A stretch of 64,000 nucleotides of DNA from Paracoccus methylarcula (GCF_003007735.2 NZ_PXNQ02000006.1:1-64000), one strand, 5' to 3'; shown: positions 7,501 through 17,051, numbered from the stretch's first letter. Notes: generated by a model from the sequence alone, not told the origin. A program made the numbers and translations.

Positions 7501-9020
7501 ATGATGGCCGTAAGAGCCTTGCCGAATATCCTGATAATCATGGTTGACCAGTTGAACGGAACGCTGTTTCCCGACGGCCCGGCCGACTGGCTCCACGCCC
7601 CGAACCTGCGCAAGCTGGCCGAGAGGTCCACGCGCTTTGCCAATACTTACACCGCCAGCCCGCTTTGCGCGCCGGGGAGGGCGAGCTTCATGTCGGGACA
7701 GTTGCCGTCGCGAACCGGGGTCTATGACAATGCGGCCGAGTTTCGCAGTGATATTCCCACCTATGCCCATCATCTGCGGCGCGCAGGCTACCATACCTGC
7801 CTGTCGGGCAAGATGCATTTCGTCGGTCCCGATCAGATGCACGGCTTCGAGCAGCGGCTGACCACCGACATCTACCCGGCCGATTTCGGCTGGACCCCGG
7901 ACTACCGCAAGCCGGGAGAGCGCATCGACTGGTGGTATCACAATCTTGGCAGTGTCACCGGGGCGGGGGTGGCCGAGATCTCGAACCAGATGGAATATGA
8001 CGACGAGGTGGCCCATCACGCCGAGCAGAAGCTTTACGATCTCGCGCGCGGCAGGGATGATCGTCCGTGGTGCCTGACGGTGAGCTTTACCCATCCTCAC
8101 GATCCCTATGTGGCGCGGAAGCAGTTCTGGGACCTCTACGAGGATTGCGAGCACCTACTGCCGGAACTGGGCGCCCTGCCTTATGATGAACAGGACCCGC
8201 ATTCCCGGCGCATCTTCGACGCCAACGACTGGCGCAGCTATGACATCACCGAAGAGAATATTCGCCGGGCGCGGCGGGGCTATTTCGCCAATATCTCCTA
8301 TCTGGACGACAAGATCGGCGGCATTCTCGACGTGCTGGAAAGGACCCGGCAGGAGGCGGTCATCCTTTTCGTCTCGGATCACGGCGACATGCTGGGAGAG
8401 CGGGGCCTGTGGTTCAAGATGAGCTTCTACGAAGGCTCATCCCGCGTGCCGCTAATGATCTCTGCGCCGGGAATGGCTCCCGGGCGGATCGATGATCCAG
8501 TCTCGACAATCGACGTTTGCCCGACGCTTTGCGATCTGGCGGGCGTGTCGATGGACGAGGTGATGCCGTGGACCGATGGCGAAAGCCTCGTGCCGCTGGG
8601 CAATGGAGGATCGCGGGAAACGCCGGTGGCGATGGAATACGCCGCCGAAGCTTCTAATGCGCCGCTGGTCTCGCTTCGGCAAGGCAGGTGGAAATTCAAC
8701 CGCTGCGCGCTCGATCCCGACCAGCTCTTCGATCTCGTGGCGGACCCGCATGAGATGACCAATCTTGCCGGTGATCCGGAACATGCCGGAACGCTGGCGC
8801 CTTTGGCGAATTGGCCGATGCGAAATGGGAACTCGACCGGTTCGACGCCGAGGTGCGCCAGAGCCAGGCGCGCAGATGGGTGGTTTATGAGGCGCTGCGG
8901 AACGGAGCCTATTTCCCATGGGATTTCCAGCCGCTTCGCGACGCCTCGGACCGCTACATGCGCAACCACATGGATCTGAACGTGGTGGAGGAGAACCAGC
9001 GGTTTCCCGGGGAAGGATAG
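7501..9020 (+). pseudogene. betC: Choline-sulfatase, frameshifted near the C-terminus
   Basis: Hydrolyses choline-O-sulfate to choline and sulfate in the cytoplasm. The first frame gives PNILIIMVDQLNGTLF (metal-binding start of sulfatases), then SPLCAPGRASFMSGQLPSRTG, the CxPxR signature whose Cys becomes formylglycine, and SDHGDMLGERGLWFKMSFYE. Homology runs to about residue 435, then the frame slips near 8803-8806. The true tail continues in another frame: GELADAKWELDR, then PWDFQPLRDASDRYMRNHMDL to a stop at 9020. Adding one G to the GG at 8805-8806 would restore one frame of 506 codons. As written, the product has a wrong 50-residue tail. AAGGAG precedes the paired ATGs at 7501/7504. betA/betB are not adjacent; a BCCT carrier follows. 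Confidence 0.85.
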
Positions 9021-9135
9021 CTCAGGGAAGGGGGGAGCAATCGGGGGCTGCGGAAGTCCGCGATTGGCAGCCGTCAAACTTCACGAGGACCACCAGACCT
9101 ATCTGCAAGTTTCACAGGGAAGGGACACACCTATA

Positions 9136-10713
9136 ATGAGCGATTATGACGAAAGCCGGCTCAATGTCGGCACCAGGGGGCTGTTCCGGGACGTGAACCC
9201 GCCGATGGCCACCATGTCTAAACTCATCATCCTGCTTTTCGTGCTGGCCGGCGTGATCATGCCAGACCGTGTCGGTGGTTTCTTCTCGGGCGTGCAGAGC
9301 TGGATCAACGCCACTCTCAACTGGTATTACATCCTTTCCATCGCCATCTTCATCGCCTTCGTGATCGGGCTGATCTTTTCCCGCTTCGGGTCAATCCGGC
9401 TTGGCAAGGATGAGGACAGGCCGGAATTCTCGACCTTCGCGTGGTTCTCGATGCTGTTCGGGGCAGGCATGGGGATCGGGCTCCTGTTCTGGTCGGTGGC
9501 CGAGCCGATGTATCATGTGCAGAATGCGCCATTCCTCGAACCGGGCACCGAGAATTCCATGGAGGGTGCCGTGACCGCGATGCAGGTCACCTTTCTGCAT
9601 TGGGGGCTGCATGGCTGGGGCGTCTATGTGATCGTCGGCATGGCACTTGCCTATTTCGCCTATCGCAAGGATCTGCCCCTGACCATCCGGGCCGCGCTCT
9701 ATCCGATCCTGGGCGAACGTATCTATGGTGCCTGGGGCCATACCGCCGATCTGCTGGCGATCTTTGGCACGGTTTTCGGGGTGGCCACGACGCTCGGCCT
9801 GGGCGCCGGGCAGATCCAGGCCGGGCTGAATCACCTCTTCGGTGTACCGATGGATCCTTGGGTCAAGTATCTGCTGATCATGGTGATATCCGCCATCGCG
9901 ACCTTGTCGGCGGTTTCCGGGGTTGGCAGGGGAATCAAGATCCTGTCCGAGGTCAACATGTGGCTGTCGATCTTCATGATAATCGCATTTCTTCTGGCCG
10001 GTCCGACGGTCTTCCTGCTTGGCTTCTTCATCACCAATATCGGCGAATACATCGTCAACGTGGTGCCAATGGGGTTGTGGGTGAACCCCGACCCGGAAAG
10101 CGGCTGGCAAGGGGCATGGACCGTGTTCTACTGGGGGTGGTGGATTGCCTGGGCGCCCTTCGTGGGCATGTTCATCGCGCGGGTGTCGCGCGGGCGGACG
10201 ATCCGCGAATTCGCCGTGGGCGTCCTGATCGTGCCGACGCTGATCACTTTCTTCTGGATGGCGGTTTTCGGGGGCACGGCGCTCTATCAGGAATTCATGC
10301 AGGATGGCGGCATCATTGCGGCGGTCAACGAGGATATCTCCAAGCCGCTCTTCCTGATCATCGAGAATTTCGGCCTTGGCTTCATCGGCAGCATCATGTC
10401 CTTCGTGGCACTGATCCTGATCATCACCTATTTCGTGACCTCGTCCGATTCGGGCACGTTGGTAGTGACCACGCTGATCTCGATGGGCAAGGAGGAACCG
10501 CCGGTGGCCTACAGGGTATTCTGGGGTTTCGGCGAGGGGGCCGTGGCCGCGGTGCTGCTGGCATCCGGCGGGCTCGGTGCCTTGCAGACGGCCTCGCTGG
10601 CCGCAGGCCTGCCGTTTTCGATCATCATGTTCTTGATGATGTGGGGGCTGATCAAGGCTCTGCGGGAAGAACCGGCGATGCAGTATCCCGCGGCCGGTTC
10701 GGCCAGATCCTGA
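9136..10713 (+). CDS. BCCT-family quaternary amine transporter
   Basis: A 525-residue betaine/choline/carnitine transporter with about 12 membrane helices. Diagnostic segments: FGAGMGIGLLFWSVAEPMYH (the glycine-rich stretch that binds substrate and Na+ in BetP), LHWGLHGWGVYVIVG, and FYWGWWIAWAPFVGMFIARVSRGRTIREF (the tryptophan box plus the BCCT signature). It lacks the long C-terminal osmosensing tail of BetP. The start is the ATG at 9136 (MSDYDESRLN), with GGGAAGGGA upstream; a start at 9064 would add 24 unmatched residues. Position after betC suggests uptake of choline sulfate, choline or betaine. It lies 115 bases after betC, in the same direction. Confidence 0.88.
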   Translation: MSDYDESRLNVGTRGLFRDVNPPMATMSKLIILLFVLAGVIMPDRVGGFFSGVQSWINATLNWYYILSIAIFIAFVIGLIFSRFGSIRLGKDEDRPEFSTFAWFSMLFGAGMGIGLLFWSVAEPMYHVQNAPFLEPGTENSMEGAVTAMQVTFLHWGLHGWGVYVIVGMALAYFAYRKDLPLTIRAALYPILGERIYGAWGHTADLLAIFGTVFGVATTLGLGAGQIQAGLNHLFGVPMDPWVKYLLIMVISAIATLSAVSGVGRGIKILSEVNMWLSIFMIIAFLLAGPTVFLLGFFITNIGEYIVNVVPMGLWVNPDPESGWQGAWTVFYWGWWIAWAPFVGMFIARVSRGRTIREFAVGVLIVPTLITFFWMAVFGGTALYQEFMQDGGIIAAVNEDISKPLFLIIENFGLGFIGSIMSFVALILIITYFVTSSDSGTLVVTTLISMGKEEPPVAYRVFWGFGEGAVAAVLLASGGLGALQTASLAAGLPFSIIMFLMMWGLIKALREEPAMQYPAAGSARS

Positions 10714-10773
10714 CCGCGAGGGCGGGCCGTCATGTCATGGCCTGCCCCGACACAATCCAAACCGGAGAATATC

Positions 10774-11178
10774 ATGCACGAGCGCATCCTTGTCCCGATC
10801 AAGCTGAAGCACGCCGCCCTTTCCGACGAGTCGATGATGAAGGCCCTGTCCATCGCCCGGGCCCGAAACGCCGAGATCATCGCGTTGACCGTCGTGCCCG
10901 AGATCAGCAAGAACCTGAAAGCCCTGCCAGAGGACAGCAAGCCCGAACTGGAGGCCTTCGTGAAGCGTCACGACACCGATGGCATCACCATCAGCTCCGT
11001 GATCCGGACCGGGCAACCACACCGCGCCATTCCACGCGCGGCGCGGGAATTCGGCTGTGATCTGATCGTGATGAATTCGCATAACCCGCGCATCCGGGAC
11101 TATGTCATCGGCTCGACCGCCGCGCATGTGGTCATGCATGCCGAATGCGATGTGCTGGTGGTCCGTCAGGGCAAGTGA
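10774..11178 (+). CDS. UspA-family universal stress protein
   Basis: A 134-residue single-domain UspA protein: MHERILVPIKLKHAALSDESMMKAL at the N-terminus, EIIALTVVPEI as the second strand, and CDLIVMNSHNPRIRDYVIGSTAAHVVMHAECDVLVVR at the C-terminus. The ATP-binding G-2x-G-9x-G(S/T) motif is only partly kept (no first glycine pair), so nucleotide binding is uncertain. CCGGAG lies about 7 bases before the ATG. Small Usp proteins often accompany osmolyte carriers (TeaD with the TeaABC TRAP system), so it may modulate the BCCT carrier 60 bases upstream; this is inference. Confidence 0.8.
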   Translation: MHERILVPIKLKHAALSDESMMKALSIARARNAEIIALTVVPEISKNLKALPEDSKPELEAFVKRHDTDGITISSVIRTGQPHRAIPRAAREFGCDLIVMNSHNPRIRDYVIGSTAAHVVMHAECDVLVVRQGK

Positions 11179-11221
11179 TGGCTGGCGGCAGGAAACAGTG
11201 CGGAAGCCTTCGGCAGCCGTT

Positions 11222-11261
11222 CCGGCGGGGCGGGCATGAATAGCCTCTCAAACCCCGCCGG
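11222..11261. terminator. Inverted repeat between convergent genes
   Basis: CCGGCGGGG (11222-11230) and CCCCGCCGG (11253-11261) form a perfect 9-bp stem with a 22-base loop, between the stop of the Usp gene and the stop of the convergent GMC gene. There is no clear U-run, so a bidirectional transcription barrier is only a suggestion. Confidence 0.4.
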
Positions 11262-11295
11262 TGCCGTCGAATATGCCCAGGGGCAGCATCGAGCG

Positions 11296-12957
11296 TTAAG
11301 ATGACGCCAGGATGAACCGCGCGGCTTTCTCGGCAATCATCAATGTCGGAGAGTTGGTATTGCCGCTCGTGATGGTTGGCATGACGCTGGCATCCACGAC
11401 GCGGAGTCCGGAAACGCCACGTACACGCAGGCGATTATCGACCACTGCTTGCGGATCGCCGTTCTGCCCCATTCTTGCCGTCCCGACCGGATGGAATATC
11501 GTTGTCGCGATATCTCCTGCCAGGCGAGTCAGTTCTTCATCGGTCTGGAACTGTGGGCCGGGCTTCCATTCCTCCGGCTTATATTTGGCGAAGGCGGGTT
11601 GCGATACGATCCTCCGGACCTGGCGCAGGCTTTGGGCCGCGATCCGGCGATCTTCATCGGTGGAAAGGTAATTGGGCGCGATGATCGGCGCATCCAGGGC
11701 TGTGTTCGAGCGGATCCGGACGGTTCCGCGGCTGGTCGGGTTCAGATTGCAGACGCTGGCGGTGATTGCCGGAAAGCGATGCAGGCCCTCTCCAAAGGCA
11801 TCTAGGCTGAGCGGCTGGACATGATATTGCAAATTGGCATGTGGCTGGCCTTGGTCCGAGCGGGTGAAGGCGCCCAGTTGGCTGGGAGCCATGCTCATCG
11901 GGCCCGAACGGGTCAGAAGGTATTTCAGCCCTATCATGCCTTTGCCAAACAGGCTGTTGGCTAGCGAATTCAGGGTCTTGGCACCCGTCACCTTGTAGAT
12001 GGTACGGATTTGCAGATGGTCCTGCAGGTTTGCTCCCACGCCGGGCAGATCGGTCAGCACGTCGATACCGTGGCGCCGCAGCAACTCGGCTGGACCTATC
12101 CCCGAGAGTTGCAGGATCTTGGGGGAATTGATTGCACCGGCGGACAGGATCACCTCGCGGCTGGCGCGAACGGGGGTTGCGTCAGGGCCTCTGCGGACGA
12201 TGACGCCGGTGCAGCGTTGACGGCCATCAGCCTGGGTGTCGATCAGCAAGCGATCCACTTGTGCCTCGGTCCAGACCGTCAGGTTCCGGCGGGTCTTTGC
12301 GGGACGCAGAAATGCCTTGGCCGTGTTCCAGCGCCAGCCGGACCGCTGGTTGACCTCGAAATAACCCACGCCTGAATTGTCACCGGTATTGAAATCGGCG
12401 CTGCGCTCAAAGCCGGCCTCGGTCATGGCGGTGGCGAATTCCTCCAGCACGTCCCAATGCAGCCGCTGCTTTTCCACCCGCCACTCGCCACCATGACCGT
12501 GGATATCCGAAAGTCGGCTATTGGCGCCGGTCTGCGGATCGGCGCCGTCATCCAGGCTGTGGTGATCCTCATGTGCCTTGAAATCGCGCAGGCAGCTTTC
12601 CCAGCTCCAGGCGTCGTCTCCGGTCAGCCGGGCCCAGTTGTTGTAGTCGCGCGCCTGGCCACGCATGTAGATCATGCCGTTGATCGACGAGCAGCCGCCC
12701 AGGGTTTTGCCGCGCGGATACCGTAGACTGCGGCCGTTCAGACCCGCGTCGGGTTCGGTCTGGTACAGCCAGTCGGTGCGCGGATTACCGATGCAATAGA
12801 GATATCCCACGGGAATATGGATCCAGGGATAGTTGTCCCGTTTTCCTGCCTCGATCAGCAGGACCCGGCAGGAGGGATCCTTGCTGAGACGATTTGCAAG
12901 CAGGCATCCGGCAGAACCTGCCCCGATTACGATATAGTCGAATGCATCTCTGGGCAT
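11296..12957 (-). CDS. GMC-family FAD-dependent alcohol/choline dehydrogenase-like oxidoreductase
   Basis: A 553-residue GMC flavoprotein. The N-terminal dinucleotide fold reads YIVIGAGSAGCLLANRLS; GMC signature 1 is RGKTLGGCSSINGMIYMRG, signature 2 is GAINSPKILQLSGIGP, and the C-terminal catalytic region has IFHPVGTARMG and TSGNTNSPTLMIAEKAA. The His-Pro pair in FHPVGT and the Asn in SGNTN are the usual active-site positions. It oxidises a primary alcohol to an aldehyde. Choline is plausible given the neighbourhood, but it is not in the same operon as betC and differs from BetA at the N-terminus, so the substrate is left open. A LysR gene is divergent (13194). Confidence 0.88.
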   Translation of the reverse strand: MPRDAFDYIVIGAGSAGCLLANRLSKDPSCRVLLIEAGKRDNYPWIHIPVGYLYCIGNPRTDWLYQTEPDAGLNGRSLRYPRGKTLGGCSSINGMIYMRGQARDYNNWARLTGDDAWSWESCLRDFKAHEDHHSLDDGADPQTGANSRLSDIHGHGGEWRVEKQRLHWDVLEEFATAMTEAGFERSADFNTGDNSGVGYFEVNQRSGWRWNTAKAFLRPAKTRRNLTVWTEAQVDRLLIDTQADGRQRCTGVIVRRGPDATPVRASREVILSAGAINSPKILQLSGIGPAELLRRHGIDVLTDLPGVGANLQDHLQIRTIYKVTGAKTLNSLANSLFGKGMIGLKYLLTRSGPMSMAPSQLGAFTRSDQGQPHANLQYHVQPLSLDAFGEGLHRFPAITASVCNLNPTSRGTVRIRSNTALDAPIIAPNYLSTDEDRRIAAQSLRQVRRIVSQPAFAKYKPEEWKPGPQFQTDEELTRLAGDIATTIFHPVGTARMGQNGDPQAVVDNRLRVRGVSGLRVVDASVMPTITSGNTNSPTLMIAEKAARFILASS

Positions 12958-13060
12958 GGCTCAGCTCCGTTCGGACATAAGATGAGCGGCCGGTTTCACG
13001 TTGCACGGGCGGGCGGCGCCGCGGGTTGTGCCGGTGTCACAATCGTTCAAGCCAACCGGC

Positions 13061-13152
13061 AATATCCTCCGGTTAGAGTGGTTAATCCTGTTGTTGGTCA
13101 CTATTCTTGCCTCCGATCACAATGACCTGTTTGTGTCCGGAGGGAGGATATT
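13061..13152. promoter_or_regulatory. Spaced inverted repeat in the GMC/LysR divergent promoter
   Basis: AATATCCTCC (13061-13070) recurs as a perfect inverted copy, GGAGGATATT (13143-13152), with centres 82 bases apart, in the 236-bp region between the divergent GMC and LysR genes. Two distant half-sites are usual for LysR-type repression with bending. A TATAAT (13178-13183) lies just upstream of the LysR start, but no convincing -35 box was found. Confidence 0.4.
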
Positions 13153-13193
13153 TCCAATGATTAATTCAAACCGCTCATATAATTTCCGCTAAT

Positions 13194-14129
13194 ATGCGGA
13201 ACCGGATCGATATGAAGACTCTTCAGGCCTTTATCACTGTCGCACGCGAGGGAAACGTATCGCGCGCCGCGGATATCCTGTGCCTCACTCAACCTGCGGT
13301 CAGTCTGCAATTGCGCAAACTGGCGCAGGATACCGGGCTTGAATTGTCTCAGCGCACTCCGAAGGGCCTGGACCTGACCGCCGATGGCAAGGTGCTGATG
13401 GTCAAGGCCGAGCAGGTCTTGGGTGCACTTGCCGAATTCGGCCAGACCGCGCAGCGCCTCACACATGTGGTCGGCGGTCAATTGCGGGTCGGTACCGTGG
13501 TGGATCCCAGTTTCATCCGTCTCGGAACCTTTCTCAGCGAACTCGTCGAGGCGGCTCCCGAGCTGCGAACTCAGCTCGTTCATGGCATGAGCGGCGAGAT
13601 CCTGTTGAAGATCCTGCGCGAAGAACTGGATATCGGCTATTTTCTCGGCACGCTCGACGATATTGCAATCGTTGCGGGCTCTGGTGCGGTGGAGAAGAAG
13701 GGCGGCGTCGCCTATCGGGAACTGACCCGTTTCCGCTATCGCATTCTTGCGCCAGCGCGTTGGGAAAGCCGGGTACACGGGCTGGGTTGGGCCGAGCTTG
13801 CCCGGCTGCCCTGGATCGGCACGCCGCGTGAATCGGTTCATCATCGCCTGCTGCTGCGTGTTCTTGAGCCGCTCGGGATCCGGCAAAACTGTGTCACCCT
13901 GGCTGACCAGGAAATGTCGATGCTGGCATTGGTGCGCTCTGGAGTGGGGCTGTGCCTGTCGCGTGAATCAATCGCGCTGCATGAGCAGCAGGCTCATGGC
14001 CTGGTCATCGTGGAAGATCATGAGTTAGAGGCTTCGCTGGCATTCATTTCGCTGCAACGAAGAAGTGCCGAGACCCAGGTCGAACTGGCCCGGAGAATCA
14101 TGATGCGCGTCTGGAACATTGATGCCTGA
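13194..14129 (+). CDS. LysR-type regulator of the GMC oxidoreductase
   Basis: A 311-residue LysR regulator. The DNA-binding domain covers residues 7-65 (MKTLQAFITVAREGNVSRAADILCLTQPAVSLQLRKLAQDTGLEL), followed by a periplasmic-binding-like effector domain with GQLRVGTVVDPSF and MSMLALVRSGVGLCLSRESIAL. Starts at 13194 and 13212 are both possible; the second places the helix-turn-helix at the family-typical distance. It is transcribed divergently from the GMC dehydrogenase gene, so regulation of that gene in response to its substrate is the simplest inference. Confidence 0.85.
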   Translation: MRNRIDMKTLQAFITVAREGNVSRAADILCLTQPAVSLQLRKLAQDTGLELSQRTPKGLDLTADGKVLMVKAEQVLGALAEFGQTAQRLTHVVGGQLRVGTVVDPSFIRLGTFLSELVEAAPELRTQLVHGMSGEILLKILREELDIGYFLGTLDDIAIVAGSGAVEKKGGVAYRELTRFRYRILAPARWESRVHGLGWAELARLPWIGTPRESVHHRLLLRVLEPLGIRQNCVTLADQEMSMLALVRSGVGLCLSRESIALHEQQAHGLVIVEDHELEASLAFISLQRRSAETQVELARRIMMRVWNIDA

Positions 14130-14260
14130 ACGCGCAATCGGGATCATCAGCCGATCAGGTTATCCGGGCCACCCAAGCGCATGATCCGATTCAGGGATTG
14201 TTTCCGGCAAGAACTGGATGAATTGCAGCCTGTTCGTGCAGCCCCTGCCGCATTCGAAAA

Positions 14261-14282
14261 GCGCCCCGCCGTAGCGGAGCGC
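14261..14282. terminator. Hairpin between convergent genes
   Basis: GCGCCCCGC (14261-14269), a CGTA loop and GCGGAGCGC (14274-14282) form a 9-bp stem with one mismatch. It lies between the convergent LysR and CoA-transferase stops. No U-run on either side; moderate support as a shared terminator. Confidence 0.45.
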
Positions 14283-14312
14283 CCGGGGATAGCCGGTTCC
14301 GCGCCGGATGGA

Positions 14313-16817
14313 TCAGCTGGGCAGGAATTCTTGCGCCCAGCCAAGCGAGACGACGTTCCGCGCGATCAGTGCGGTTATCTCTGCATCGCTGTAACCCGCA
14401 TTGGCCAGAACCTCGCGCGTTGAGTGTCCCCAGCGTTCGGGCAGCGAAGCGGCCCTGATGGGAACTTCCGAAGGGCGGATGGCATAATGGTCGATCTGCG
14501 TCAGGCAATGTCCACTGGGATGGTCGCGGTGAATCGAAAAGGCGAAACTGCCCATCGTGGTGCCTGCGGTGCCATCGGCTTCGCGTGAGTAAAGCGCACG
14601 CAGGTTCTCGATGGAGTTGGGGACCGCGGCGGCAATTCCATAGGCGCGCAGGCGTGCGGCCCATTCCTCGGCAGTGACGGTGCTCAAGGCCGTTTCAAGA
14701 AACCCGCACAGATCATTACTGCGGGCGATACCCTCGAGGCCGGGAATCTTGTCCAGCGTCTCGGTCTCGTTGTTCGAACAGTCGAGATAGAGCCAGCCAT
14801 CGCCTGCGCGGTAGAAGCGCGACAGCGCATGATGGCCAAGCGCCTGGCGTCCCGAGGGCTCGTTGAACGGTGCCCGTCCGTCGTAATCGAAGGCAAACGG
14901 GATCTGCGCCAGGTTTGTAACCGCCGAGAGCGATGTGCGTGGACGGGTAGCCTGACCCGTGCGGCGCTGATGGTAAAGCGCGACCGCGACGCCAACGGCT
15001 CCGGCAAAACCGCAATTCACGTCGAGCGTCCCCAGGTGAGCATGTTCTTCCGGGGTGGCTTCGCCGCCGAATCGGCTCATGATACCGCTATTGGCCTGGA
15101 TGATATCGTCATAGCCGATATAATCGGTCTTGGGGCCCCGGTGCGGGCCGCCAAAGCAGTCCAGGCGTGAGAATATCACCCGGGGGTTGATTGCGGAGAG
15201 GCTGGCCTGATCAAGCCCAAGCGGTTCGAGCTGACGCTCGGGGGCGTTGATGACGACGATGTCGGTATTGCGCAGCAGGCGGTTGAATACCTCGCGTCCC
15301 TCGGGGGACATGATGTCGACCAGGGCACTGCGCTTGCCCATTCCGGTCTGGAAGGTGAAAAGCGTCCCGATCAAGGGATCGTAAAGCGGCGTGACTGGGT
15401 CCAGCTTGGTTACCTCGGCGCCGAAACGGGTCAGGAATGCCGTGGAATGGGGCCCGGCGATCACGTTGGTCAGGTCCAGAACGCGCACTCCTTCGAGCCA
15501 GGGCTTGCGTGAATCCGGAAGCGGGGCAGCCGTGACGGGCGCAAAGCGCGGGCCCGCCGCTTGCAGCCAGGCCAACGCGGTCTCGTAGTCGACCATCTCG
15601 CGTGGAGCGGGCGACAGCATATCCTCGGCACAGGATTCCAGCCAGACGACCGGGCCGGGCTGGATCATCTCGCCATATTCGGGATCCTCGACCTTCAGCA
15701 TGAGGCCCGCGGCATGCGTATGCGCATCATTGACCCATTCGCGCGTGGTGCGATGCGGCGCACCGGGAATCCGGCCTTCACCGAAGATACGGCCCCATTC
15801 CTCGGAGGTCTTGGTCTTGAAGGCGCGCTTCATTTTTTCCGAGATGATATCGGCCCATTTCTTCGGTAGCGGATAGACCCCGATCGAGGTTTCTCCGTCC
15901 CATTCCGCAATTGGGGCATGCAGGTCCCTGACCTCGGGCAGACCCTCGGCGATCAATTCGTCATAAATGCCGAGGACCGTCAGCGCGCGCTTGGCGTGAT
16001 TGCGGTGAGACGGGCAGACGCAATAGAACAGCCGGCCATCGGCACATTCATAGGTGCGGTAGAACGGGTCCAGATACTCCTGGAGGGCTTCGTAGCCGAG
16101 ATCCATCTCGATTCCGTTGGCCTTGCGATGCTCGATTTCAAGCTCGCGCATGGTCTTGTAGCGCTCCGGCAGGCCCTCGATGACATAGGAATTGTACGAC
16201 AACCCTTCCATCAGCGCGGCGACGACAGGGACTTCGATTGCATCGCCGCGACCGGTCTCTTCGCGGGCGTTCAGCGCCAGTGCAACCGAGGCGGCGGTCA
16301 GGGTCGTGGCATAGGCCGAACCGAGCGGGAGCGGTGAGAAGCTTGGATTCAGCCCCATCAACACACGGTTGAAGCCCATATCGGTGAATGCCCCCGCGGT
16401 GGCAGCAATGATTGCCTCCGTTGCCTTCCATTCGCGACGAAGCGTATCGTTGCTGGCGAAGCCAGGAAGAGAGACGGTGATCAACTCGGGGCGCTGCTGG
16501 CGAAGCATGGCGAGATCGATGCCGGATGCGAGCAGTTCCCCGGGCTGGAAGTTCTCGATCACGACATCGGCTTCGTCGATCAGGGAGAGAAGTTGCGTCC
16601 GGCCTTCGGCCGAGCCGAGATCCAGCCGTAGAATCTTCTTGTTGCGATTGAGGATCGCATTCGCCGGATGATCCCAGGCGGGACCCTGGGGCGGATCGAC
16701 ATGCACCACATTGGCGCCAAGATCGGCAAGGATCATCGCGCAGGCCGGCGCGGCGATCTGCTGCCCGAGATCCAGGATGCGCACACCGGCGAGCGGCAGG
16801 TTATTAGTCCGATTCAC
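14313..16817 (-). CDS. Tandem-domain CaiB/BaiF (class III) CoA-transferase-like protein
   Basis: 834 residues, twice the family length, containing two class III CoA-transferase domains. The first starts LAGVRILDLGQQIAAPACAMILADLGANVVHVDPP, the second LEGVRVLDLTNVIAGPHSTAFLTRFGAEVTKLDP near residue 440. In single-domain enzymes a catalytic Asp lies in a GxGxxVDxSL segment; here the equivalent places read GRGDAIEVPVVAAL (Glu) and GQATRPRTSLSAV (Arg), so both halves may lack the usual Asp. The start is GTG at 16817 with AAGGAG 7 bases upstream; the ATG at 17027 lacks homology. CoA transfer onto carnitine- or dicarboxylate-like acids is the family role; the substrate is unknown. The LysR gene at 17216 is divergent. 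Confidence 0.8.
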   Translation of the reverse strand: MNRTNNLPLAGVRILDLGQQIAAPACAMILADLGANVVHVDPPQGPAWDHPANAILNRNKKILRLDLGSAEGRTQLLSLIDEADVVIENFQPGELLASGIDLAMLRQQRPELITVSLPGFASNDTLRREWKATEAIIAATAGAFTDMGFNRVLMGLNPSFSPLPLGSAYATTLTAASVALALNAREETGRGDAIEVPVVAALMEGLSYNSYVIEGLPERYKTMRELEIEHRKANGIEMDLGYEALQEYLDPFYRTYECADGRLFYCVCPSHRNHAKRALTVLGIYDELIAEGLPEVRDLHAPIAEWDGETSIGVYPLPKKWADIISEKMKRAFKTKTSEEWGRIFGEGRIPGAPHRTTREWVNDAHTHAAGLMLKVEDPEYGEMIQPGPVVWLESCAEDMLSPAPREMVDYETALAWLQAAGPRFAPVTAAPLPDSRKPWLEGVRVLDLTNVIAGPHSTAFLTRFGAEVTKLDPVTPLYDPLIGTLFTFQTGMGKRSALVDIMSPEGREVFNRLLRNTDIVVINAPERQLEPLGLDQASLSAINPRVIFSRLDCFGGPHRGPKTDYIGYDDIIQANSGIMSRFGGEATPEEHAHLGTLDVNCGFAGAVGVAVALYHQRRTGQATRPRTSLSAVTNLAQIPFAFDYDGRAPFNEPSGRQALGHHALSRFYRAGDGWLYLDCSNNETETLDKIPGLEGIARSNDLCGFLETALSTVTAEEWAARLRAYGIAAAVPNSIENLRALYSREADGTAGTTMGSFAFSIHRDHPSGHCLTQIDHYAIRPSEVPIRAASLPERWGHSTREVLANAGYSDAEITALIARNVVSLGWAQEFLPS

Positions 16818-16893
16818 TTCGTTCTCCTTTGAAGGCGTTCCAAGCCTGGACGCTTTTTCCATCGAGAACCGTGCAGGCCGCGCGAAGCCATGG

Positions 16894-16916
16894 CTCGCAT
16901 CCGCTGCGGATGCGAG
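16894..16916 (-). promoter_or_regulatory. Perfect hairpin in the leader of the CoA-transferase gene
   Basis: CTCGCATCCG, CTG loop, CGGATGCGAG: a perfect 10-bp stem in the 398-bp divergent region, about 80 bases upstream of the GTG start of the CoA-transferase gene. It could affect leader RNA stability or be a protein site. No riboswitch class is recognised. Confidence 0.4.
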
Positions 16917-17039
16917 ACGGGAAGATAAAGGCATGTGATTTGAATGGCTTGCGGACCATCCGGGTTCGCGCGGACAGCGCCGGGTTCGGTCCTGAAAATA
17001 GAAAGCCTGCAGGCCGCTCACCACCAAAATATTAAACGT

Positions 17040-17051
17040 GTTTGGCCAAAC
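17040..17051. promoter_or_regulatory. 12-bp palindrome, candidate operator
   Basis: GTTTGGCCAAAC is a perfect palindrome centred in the divergent region between the CoA-transferase and LysR genes, 165 bases before the LysR ATG and next to an AT-rich stretch (ATATTAAAC). Candidate binding site for the adjacent LysR regulator or another dimeric repressor. Confidence 0.35.

Noticed and set aside
9441..11060. 539-codon plus-strand frame overlapping the BCCT and Usp genes
   Set aside because: Arg/Gly/His-rich composition of an out-of-frame read; the BCCT frame carries all family motifs.
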